The notes below the pieces were generated by a model. The model searched no databases. It saw nothing but the letters and a program-made list of their open reading frames with translations, and had not been told where the DNA came from. 7,100 bases of DNA, from contig DJXY01000199.1 in assembly GCA_002449915.1 (NCBI GenBank), positions 1 to 7,100 on the forward strand. The letters are read 5' to 3'. A program made the position numbers and the translations under genes. Positions 1 through 4,807 of this stretch are shown in pieces. Numbering within the stretch: the stretch's first letter is position 1; every line of letters starts with the position of its first letter. The DNA comes from Oribacterium sp. UBA6992 (GTDB lineage: Bacteria; Bacillota; Clostridia; Lachnospirales; Lachnospiraceae).

Positions 1-444
1 TATGTTGATCTTGCTTGCATGTTGGCAGGAGCACTGACCATGGCAGGTGCATTGACTGCTACTGGTGCAGGACAAGTCATAGGAGATTTTCTTGCTTCTG
101 CAGTTGGAAATGTAAAAAATCCATATCTTCTCGGTGCAATTTTCTTTATTATTCCTTTTATACTTACACAGTTTATGCAGAATCAGGCGATTATCAATAT
201 ATTCTCACCAATTGTTATACTTACTTGCCAGTCTATTGGTGCAGACCCAACCGGTCTCCTTGTATTAATTACTGCAGCCGGTTTAACTGCATACATGACC
301 CCTATGGCAACCAGTGCCGTGCCAATTATGATGGGCGCCGGTGGATATGATATCAAGTCGCTTGTTAAGCAGAGTATCATCCCCTCCGCACTTTTTGCCA
401 TCATTTATATTTTCTTTACCATGACTGCTTTACCAATATTTTGA
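1..444 (+). CDS. Anion permease of the ion-transporter (SLC13/DASS-like) superfamily, C-terminal part
   Basis: This is the last 147 residues of a membrane transporter whose start lies before the window; the frame is open from base 1. The visible part is very hydrophobic, with membrane-forming stretches near fragment residues 41-76, 83-112 and 122-147. A QFMQNQA motif at 57-63 ends one helix and resembles the conserved Asn-containing hairpin motif of SLC13-type carriers. The TPMATSAVP motif at 100-108, followed by a Gly-rich turn, resembles the second hairpin motif of that superfamily. These carriers move di- and tricarboxylates, sulfate or related anions across the cytoplasmic membrane, usually with Na+ or H+. 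Only 47 bases separate it from the downstream enolase-superfamily gene and no terminator lies between, so the two are probably co-transcribed and the cargo may be that enzyme's acid substrate (inference). A CitMHS, ArsB or NhaD-type carrier cannot be excluded from this fragment. Confidence 0.72.
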   Translation, partial: YVDLACMLAGALTMAGALTATGAGQVIGDFLASAVGNVKNPYLLGAIFFIIPFILTQFMQNQAIINIFSPIVILTCQSIGADPTGLLVLITAAGLTAYMTPMATSAVPIMMGAGGYDIKSLVKQSIIPSALFAIIYIFFTMTALPIF

Positions 445-491
445 CAATGTTTAATCACTGAATCAATGTAGAAAAGAGGATTATTACTATA

Positions 492-1568
492 ATGAAAATT
501 ACTAAAGTATATGTAGAAAAGTATAAATGGCCTAAGGAAAAGCCAATTGCAAACGGTAAACATATCTATACAGATAACGAACTAAATCTATTAGTGATTG
601 AAACCGATGAAGGTATTACAGGTTACGGCTGCAGTTGGGATATCAGCTTTGCAGAACGGATTGGACAAACCATTATTGGCGAAGATCCATTAAATCATGA
701 AAAGCTTTGGGAAAAAATGTATGTACCAAAATTTCTTGGCAGAAAGGGAAATTCCCTTTGGACAATTTCCGCTATAGACATCGCACTTTGGGACATTAAA
801 TCTAAGATTTGTGGTGTTCCACTCTACAAGCTCCTTGGAGGTGCACGAGAAAGCATTCCTTATTATATTGCCGGTGGTTATTATGGACCTGATAAGGGCA
901 TTCCCGAACTCCAGAAAGAGATGGAACAGTACTTAAGTTGGGGAGCCAAAGCAGTCAAAATGAAAGTTGGTGCCCTCTCCATTAAAGAAGACATTGCCAG
1001 AGTAAAGGCGGTACGTGAAGTCATTGGACCGGATATCAAGCTTATGGTAGATGCCAACTGCGCTTATAAATTCTTTGACGCAATTGAATTTGCAAAAAGA
1101 GCTGAGGAATATGATCTCTTTTGGTTTGAAGAGCCAATATCGCAGGATGATTATGATGGATACAGAAAGATCGCAGCAAAAACCTGTATTCCAATCGCCT
1201 GTGGTGAAAATGAAGCCACCCGTTTTGGGTACAGAGATTTGATTAATACTCAATCCATCAGCTATCTGAATCCAGATGCAGAGTGTCTCGGTGGCATTAC
1301 AGAACTTATAAAAATTGCATCCATGGCAGACGCAAATGGATTAGTCCTCAGTCCACACGGTCAGCAGCAAGTACATGTTATTCTTGACTGTGCACTTCCG
1401 AATGTTCGTATTGCCGAGTTCTACCCTCCTCAGTACGATGCTAAAATTTATGAAGCCTGGAAAAATCCAGTTAAATTAAATTCTGATGGAACAGTTAGCC
1501 CGAATCCGGTTCCGGGAACTGGATTGGACATTAATCGTGAAGTCTTAAAAAATTATAGAATTAAATAG
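492..1568 (+). CDS. Mandelate racemase/muconate lactonizing enzyme family protein (enolase superfamily, probable acid-sugar dehydratase or epimerase)
   Basis: This is a complete 358-residue cytosolic enzyme of the enolase superfamily, which uses Mg2+ to abstract the proton alpha to a carboxylate. The N-terminal capping domain spans about 1-125 and the barrel about 126-345. The mandelate racemase catalytic set is visible: K156-x-K158, metal ligands D187 (VDAN), E213 (FEEP) and E239 (GEN), the D262/H289 dyad (SPHG) and E309. The spacings 29, 26, 26, 23, 27 and 20 equal those of Pseudomonas mandelate racemase (K166, D195, E221, E247, D270, H297, E317), as I recall its numbering, so the MR subgroup is secure. 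Both general bases are present, so dehydration of an aldonate/aldarate or racemisation is chemically possible; the substrate cannot be read from sequence. A purine-rich site (aaaagagga, 472-480) precedes the ATG by 11 bases. The gene follows an anion permease, suggesting an uptake-plus-catabolism pair. Codon use is A+T-rich compared with genes to the right. Confidence 0.9.
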   Translation: MKITKVYVEKYKWPKEKPIANGKHIYTDNELNLLVIETDEGITGYGCSWDISFAERIGQTIIGEDPLNHEKLWEKMYVPKFLGRKGNSLWTISAIDIALWDIKSKICGVPLYKLLGGARESIPYYIAGGYYGPDKGIPELQKEMEQYLSWGAKAVKMKVGALSIKEDIARVKAVREVIGPDIKLMVDANCAYKFFDAIEFAKRAEEYDLFWFEEPISQDDYDGYRKIAAKTCIPIACGENEATRFGYRDLINTQSISYLNPDAECLGGITELIKIASMADANGLVLSPHGQQQVHVILDCALPNVRIAEFYPPQYDAKIYEAWKNPVKLNSDGTVSPNPVPGTGLDINREVLKNYRIK

Positions 1569-1575
1569 ATAGATA

Positions 1576-1613
1576 AAAAATCCTTCTGTAGAATATCTCT
1601 CAGAAGGATTTTT
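1576..1613. terminator. Bidirectional intrinsic terminator between convergent genes
   Basis: A perfect 13-bp stem (1576-1588 with 1601-1613) encloses a 12-base loop. The arms are aaaaatccttctg and its exact complement, so each strand has a stem followed by a T-run. It starts 7 bases after the enolase-superfamily stop codon and lies 52 bases beyond the end of the opposing HD-domain gene, so it can serve both convergent genes. Confidence 0.92.
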
Positions 1614-1665
1614 ATTTATGCGTTCAAACTCTTAGTCAAAAATTAGAAAAATATAATTGAAAGCA

Positions 1666-2238
1666 TTACTCTTCCGCTCCTGCCAGGTGAAGCTCAACCG
1701 CATGCTTTTTCATCCCGGCAATGCAAATCGCCGAAACATCCTCAATGCTCATCCCCAACATTTCACAGCCTTCAAGAATCAGCGGGCGATTGCACTTTGC
1801 TGCGAATTTCTGATTTTTCCACTTTTTCATAAAGCTCTTTAGGTCCATGTCCACAATTCCGTTCGGACGCATTCTCGCTGCCGCCTGGATAATTCCCGAC
1901 AGCTCATCCACAGTAAATAGACACTTTTCCATGTTCGTTTCCGGCTTCACATCATTCACAATGGAATAGCCATGGGCAAGAATCGCCCGGATATCCTCCT
2001 CCGGTACACCCGCCATACGAAGCGGTTCTTCCGTATGTTTAAGGTGCTCCTCCGGATATTTCTCATAATCGTAGTCATGTAGATACCCCACAGCAGCCCA
2101 ATGCTCCGGGTCCTCTCCAAAATGCTCCGCGAATGCTTCCATGCAGGCGGACACATTCGCCGCATGAAGCTTGAGATGCTCCTCCGTTACCATCGTATCA
2201 TTTAAACGTTTTGCGTCGTCCAATGTAAGTCTGTCCAT
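1666..2238 (-). CDS. HD-domain metal-dependent phosphohydrolase family protein
   Basis: This is a complete 190-residue soluble protein with the HD signature. H25 (LHAANV), the H54-D55 pair in the segment GYLHDYDYEK, H89 (LAHGYS) and D111 (VDELSG) form the expected H...HD...D metal-binding series, with H89 as a likely extra ligand. HD proteins of this size usually hydrolyse phosphomonoesters, nucleotides or cyclic nucleotides; nothing here fixes the substrate. No partner domain (GAF, receiver or RelA-type) is fused, so it is a stand-alone HD protein of the HDIG-related group common in Clostridia. The start is well supported: AGGAGG (complement of 2248-2253) lies 9 bases before the ATG. It is a single-gene unit, convergent with the plus-strand dehydratase gene and separated from the upstream MetE-like gene by a strong terminator. 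Confidence 0.85.
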   Translation of the reverse strand: MDRLTLDDAKRLNDTMVTEEHLKLHAANVSACMEAFAEHFGEDPEHWAAVGYLHDYDYEKYPEEHLKHTEEPLRMAGVPEEDIRAILAHGYSIVNDVKPETNMEKCLFTVDELSGIIQAAARMRPNGIVDMDLKSFMKKWKNQKFAAKCNRPLILEGCEMLGMSIEDVSAICIAGMKKHAVELHLAGAEE

Positions 2239-2318
2239 CGTAGTATTCCTCCTGTTTATGTCCTACCTTACTACTATTCCGGAAATATGTCTATCCTCAT
2301 AATTTTTGTTCGCTCTAT

Positions 2319-2324
2319 ATTATA
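2319..2324 (-). promoter_or_regulatory. Candidate -10 box for the HD-domain gene
   Basis: On the minus strand a perfect TATAAT lies about 80 bases upstream of the HD-domain start codon and just downstream of the terminator at 2348-2390. At 17-base spacing the -35 region is poor (TTATTA), so this rests mainly on the -10 match and on the need for a promoter between terminator and gene. The leader would be about 70 bases, with no recognisable riboswitch. Confidence 0.4.
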
Positions 2325-2347
2325 TTCAGCCTATAGAACAATAATAA

Positions 2348-2390
2348 GCAAACGTACCCGAATAGGAATTTAAAATTCGGGTACGTTTGC
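2348..2390 (-). terminator. Intrinsic terminator of the MetE-like gene
   Basis: A perfect 16-bp inverted repeat (2348-2363 with 2375-2390) has an 11-base A/T-rich loop. On the minus strand the stem is followed by TTATTATTG, a moderate U-tract. It lies about 107 bases past the MetE-like stop codon and ahead of the HD-domain gene promoter. The intervening 2391-2497 holds nothing I recognise. Confidence 0.82.
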
Positions 2391-2497
2391 CAGATTTATT
2401 GATATAGACCGAAAACCGTATTGTGACTCCTGGTTTGACTCCAGTTTTGTGGCAAATAATCCAAAGCCAGGTTTTAAACGATTCTACTACGCCGCTC

Positions 2498-3622
2498 TTA
2501 CTGCTTTCCCCAGACTTCCTCGGCAATCTCCTTCACCAGCTTGACCTTGGCCCACTGCTCTTCCTCCGTCAGCTTGTTACCGATCTCGCAGGAAGCAAAG
2601 CCGCACTGCGGTGAGAGATAAAGGCGGTCCAGCGGAACATACTTTGCCGCTTCATGGATCCTTGCAATCACTTCATCTTTATTTTCCAGCTCCGGACGTT
2701 TTGTGGTAATCAGTCCAAGCACCACTTTCTTGTCGCCGGACACATGCTTAAGCGGAGCAAAGCCTCCGGAGCGCGCATCATCAAACTCAAGATAATACGC
2801 ATCCACATTTTCATGTGCAAACAACGGAACCGCCACATTGTCATATGGACCGCTGGAGAAAAATGTCGAATGATAATTGCCCCGGCATGCATGCGTTGTG
2901 ATCGTCAGATCCTCCGGCTTCCCGGCAATGACCCGGTTATTGATATCCACGAGCGTCTCCATGTATTTCGGCTGCTCTGCGACTGAAAGCCCTGACAGCA
3001 CTTCTGCCATCTTAGGATTTACAAATCCGCCCCAGGTGCAGTCATCCAACTGTAAATTCCGGCAGCCAGCCGCATAAACCTCTCCGATGAAATCCTTATA
3101 CGCATCTACGACATCCTGTGCGAATGCTTCCGTTGTCTCATAAATCGTGAGGGTATGCTTTAATTCCTGCCGCCCGGTAAAAAGCGCGTAGAACTGACCC
3201 GGCGCCGGGATCGTCAGCTTGGCGACGGTCTCTGCATCCTCAAACTGCTTAAGGAAACGGAAATGCTCTACAAAAGGATGCTTCTCATTCCGAACCTTTC
3301 CCTCCAGGGTAACATCATCAATCGCGGCTGCTTCCCCATGAAAGGTGGTGTTACCCTCATCGTTGTGTACTCTCTTTACACCCTGGAATCCCCACATAAA
3401 ATCCAGATGCCAGGTGAGTCTCCGGAACTCACCATCTGTAATAATATGCAGTCCTGCAGCTTTTTCTTTATTTACAAGATCGGTAATGGCACGATCTTCC
3501 ACCTCCTTCAGAGCTTCATGAGATAATCTACCTGCTTCAAACTCTGCTCTTGCATGTCTTAAATACTCCGGACGCAAGAAACTGCCGACAATATCGTAAC
3601 GATAGGGTGCGTGAATGCTCAT
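2498..3622 (-). CDS. Short cobalamin-independent methionine synthase (MetE C-terminal domain) family protein, YxjG/YxjH type
   Basis: This 374-residue protein matches only the catalytic C-terminal barrel of MetE; full MetE is about 750 residues, so the N-terminal domain is absent, as in YxjG/YxjH-type proteins. MetE transfers a methyl group to homocysteine at a zinc site. The zinc ligands are present: H244 and C246 (THACRGN), E279 (LEFDD) and C340 (SPQCGF). Other family-like segments are VGSFLRP near the N terminus (12-18), DGEFRR (63-68) and QLDD (191-194). It probably makes methionine in the cytosol, but the methyl donor of such short forms is uncertain. I start it at the ATG at 3620-3622, which has AGGAGG 6 bases upstream; an in-frame TTG at 3644-3646 would add 8 residues but would place the Shine-Dalgarno inside the gene. 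It lies downstream of a methionine-type LysR gene but beyond that gene's terminator, so it needs its own promoter in 3640-3848. Confidence 0.88.
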   Translation of the reverse strand: MSIHAPYRYDIVGSFLRPEYLRHARAEFEAGRLSHEALKEVEDRAITDLVNKEKAAGLHIITDGEFRRLTWHLDFMWGFQGVKRVHNDEGNTTFHGEAAAIDDVTLEGKVRNEKHPFVEHFRFLKQFEDAETVAKLTIPAPGQFYALFTGRQELKHTLTIYETTEAFAQDVVDAYKDFIGEVYAAGCRNLQLDDCTWGGFVNPKMAEVLSGLSVAEQPKYMETLVDINNRVIAGKPEDLTITTHACRGNYHSTFFSSGPYDNVAVPLFAHENVDAYYLEFDDARSGGFAPLKHVSGDKKVVLGLITTKRPELENKDEVIARIHEAAKYVPLDRLYLSPQCGFASCEIGNKLTEEEQWAKVKLVKEIAEEVWGKQ

Positions 3623-3628
3623 GTTTTT

Positions 3629-3634
3629 CCTCCT
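3629..3634 (-). promoter_or_regulatory. Ribosome binding site that fixes the MetE-like start
   Basis: AGGAGG on the minus strand sits 6 bases before the ATG at 3620-3622. It rules in this ATG over the upstream in-frame TTG at 3644-3646, which would have the site inside its coding sequence. Confidence 0.85.
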
Positions 3635-3711
3635 GGTTCTATGCAATATACTTTGTATTTTCAGAATGCATCAACTTAAAAAGATCGTTTCAACCTGCCG
3701 GAGACAAAAGT

Positions 3712-3770
3712 CTTGATAGTCACTATAAAGCATTTTTATCAAGTCTAATTCTATCATTAAATCTATCAAG
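3712..3770 (-). promoter_or_regulatory. Cluster of TGATA half-sites, possible LysR operator upstream of the MetE-like gene
   Basis: Within 59 bases the minus strand carries TGATA three times (complements of 3764-3768, 3752-3756 and 3737-3741) and its inverse TATCA once (complement of 3714-3718). The outermost pair forms an exact 8-bp inverted repeat, CTTGATAG ... CTATCAAG (3763-3770 and 3712-3719). Overlapping it is a small palindrome, ATAGT-c-ACTAT (3716-3726). LysR proteins bind such dispersed dyads. From memory, the CmbR box of streptococci and lactococci is built of TGATA/TATCA units and the MtaR/MetR box of TATAGT-like arms; spacing here fits neither exactly. The block is about 90-150 bases before the start codon. 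Confidence 0.45.
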
Positions 3771-3805
3771 CTTTCTTAAGCTTCATAGCTCTCCCGACAT
3801 GTTGC

Positions 3806-3811
3806 AGTATA
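3806..3811 (-). promoter_or_regulatory. Candidate -10 box for the MetE-like gene
   Basis: The minus strand reads TATACT here (5 of 6 to consensus). A TTTTCA at 17-base spacing, or TTCACA at 15, could be the -35. Transcription would begin near 3799 and give a leader of about 175 bases containing the TGATA cluster. That would place the cluster downstream of the start site, which is unusual for an activator operator, so an alternative promoter inside the cluster (TATAGT, complement of 3722-3727) is also possible. Confidence 0.3.
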
Positions 3812-3848
3812 GCAAATGGAGGAAATTGTGAAAAATACATAAAAATAA

Positions 3849-3881
3849 GGGTTTGAAATAGTTATTGGCTATTTCAAACCC
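3849..3881 (-). terminator. Intrinsic terminator after the LysR gene
   Basis: A perfect 13-bp stem (3849-3861 with 3869-3881) has a 7-base loop, followed on the minus strand by TTATTTTTATG. It begins 4 bases after the LysR stop codon and separates the ygiQ-lysR unit from the MetE-like gene. Confidence 0.92.
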
Positions 3882-3885
3882 ATTT

Positions 3886-4794
3886 TTACTGCTCCTCGGA
3901 CACATGATCCTTGAGTGCCTCCATGTACGCCTGTCCGTAACGGCTAAGCTGCATGCCGCGTCTTGTAATCGTTCCGATTTTCATATATTCATCCACCTTC
4001 AGCGGCTTTGCGATGATCTGCTCACCGTTCAGCTCGTGGGAAATCACTCCGGAGCAGACGGTATAGCCCTGAAGTCCGATGACGAGATTAAAAAGTGTTG
4101 CGCGGTCTCTCACCCGGATGTTCTTGCGGCGGTCCAGCGTACTCAGGATCTCCTCGGAAAAATAAAACGAGTTGTATTCGCCCTGCTCATAGGAGAGATT
4201 GGGATAGTCCTCGAGGTCCTGAAGCGTCACCGCGGTCCGGTCTGCCAGAGGATGGGCAGCGCTGATGAAGACGTGCGGAGATGCGGTAAAGAGCTCACGA
4301 AACACAAGGTCATTTGCCTTGATGATCTTGCTGATGACCTCATGGTTTCTCGAGCTTAGGTACAGAATCCCGATCTCACTCCGGAGACGCGCCACATCGT
4401 CAATAATTTCATGGGTTTCTGTCTCCCGCAGGGTAAAATCGTACTGATATGCCGGGAAACGGCGGATGACATCGACAAAGGCATTCACTGCGAATGAATA
4501 ATGCTGACAGGATACCGCGAAATGCGGACTCTGCTCCTCCGCTCCCTTAAATTTCTCCTCCAGGAGATCCGCCTGCTCCAGCACCTGCCTGGCATATCCG
4601 AGGAAGATTTCCCCCTCTGTGGATACGATCACGCCCTTGTTGGTCCTCGTAAAGATGGTGATCTGCATCTCTTTTTCCAGATCCCGGATGGCGTTGGTGA
4701 TACTCGGCTGGGAAACAAAGAGCCGGTGCGCTGCCTCCGTGATGTTGCCAAGCTCCGCGACCGTTACCACATATTTCAGCTGCTGCAGTGTCAT
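3886..4794 (-). CDS. LysR family transcriptional regulator, MtaR/CpsY-like (methionine-type)
   Basis: This is a complete 302-residue LysR regulator. The N-terminal winged helix-turn-helix covers about 1-60, with the typical ITEAAHRLFVSQPS segment at 18-31 and the DLEKEM stretch after it. A linker helix follows (about 62-85), then the effector-binding domain (about 91-295). Segments such as SCQHYSFAVNAF (95-106), RETETHEIIDDV (123-134), SYEQGEYNSFYFSEE (201-215) and DRATLFNLVIGLQGYTV (230-246) closely resemble, from memory, the streptococcal MtaR/CpsY/MetR regulators that control methionine uptake and synthesis. The adjacent MetE-like gene supports that role. The start is 12 bases after the ygiQ stop, with a GAAAGG site 7 bases upstream, so it is probably co-transcribed with ygiQ. 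A strong terminator follows immediately. The effector is not readable; homocysteine or a related metabolite is possible by analogy only. Confidence 0.88.
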   Translation of the reverse strand: MTLQQLKYVVTVAELGNITEAAHRLFVSQPSITNAIRDLEKEMQITIFTRTNKGVIVSTEGEIFLGYARQVLEQADLLEEKFKGAEEQSPHFAVSCQHYSFAVNAFVDVIRRFPAYQYDFTLRETETHEIIDDVARLRSEIGILYLSSRNHEVISKIIKANDLVFRELFTASPHVFISAAHPLADRTAVTLQDLEDYPNLSYEQGEYNSFYFSEEILSTLDRRKNIRVRDRATLFNLVIGLQGYTVCSGVISHELNGEQIIAKPLKVDEYMKIGTITRRGMQLSRYGQAYMEALKDHVSEEQ

Positions 4795-4801
4795 GTCAAA
4801 G

Positions 4802-4807
4802 CCTTTC
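4802..4807 (-). promoter_or_regulatory. lysR ribosome binding site overlapping the ygiQ stop codon
   Basis: GAAAGG on the minus strand lies 7 bases before the lysR ATG, and its first base is the last base of the ygiQ TAG (4807-4809). The tight packing suggests coupled translation of lysR with ygiQ from one mRNA. Confidence 0.6.

Noticed and set aside
2391..2497. Possible small gene or second terminator after the MetE-like gene
   Set aside because: There are only short imperfect repeats (actcctgg/actccagt), no ribosome binding site with a credible frame, and no strong stem.
3644..3646. TTG start for the MetE-like protein, 8 residues longer
   Set aside because: It would put the clear AGGAGG site inside the coding sequence; the ATG at 3620-3622 has ideal spacing and gives the family-like N terminus.
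3771..3787. Two AAGCTT hexamers flanking AAGA-type loop upstream of the MetE-like gene
   Set aside because: They can pair as a 6-bp hairpin with a tetraloop, but the stem is weak, has no U-run, and no known element was recognised; it may be chance in A+T-rich DNA.
3640..3848. SAM (S-box), T-box or THF riboswitch upstream of the MetE-like gene
   Set aside because: Expected for a methionine gene, and the minus strand has a superficially similar ATCAAGA and a CCGGCA stretch. The S-box core elements, the T-box TGGNACCGCG element and the THF-aptamer core are all absent, and no terminator lies between this region and the start codon.
3865..4359. 164-residue open frame on the plus strand opposite lysR
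   Set aside because: It begins within the lysR terminator hairpin and is antisense to a well-supported LysR protein.
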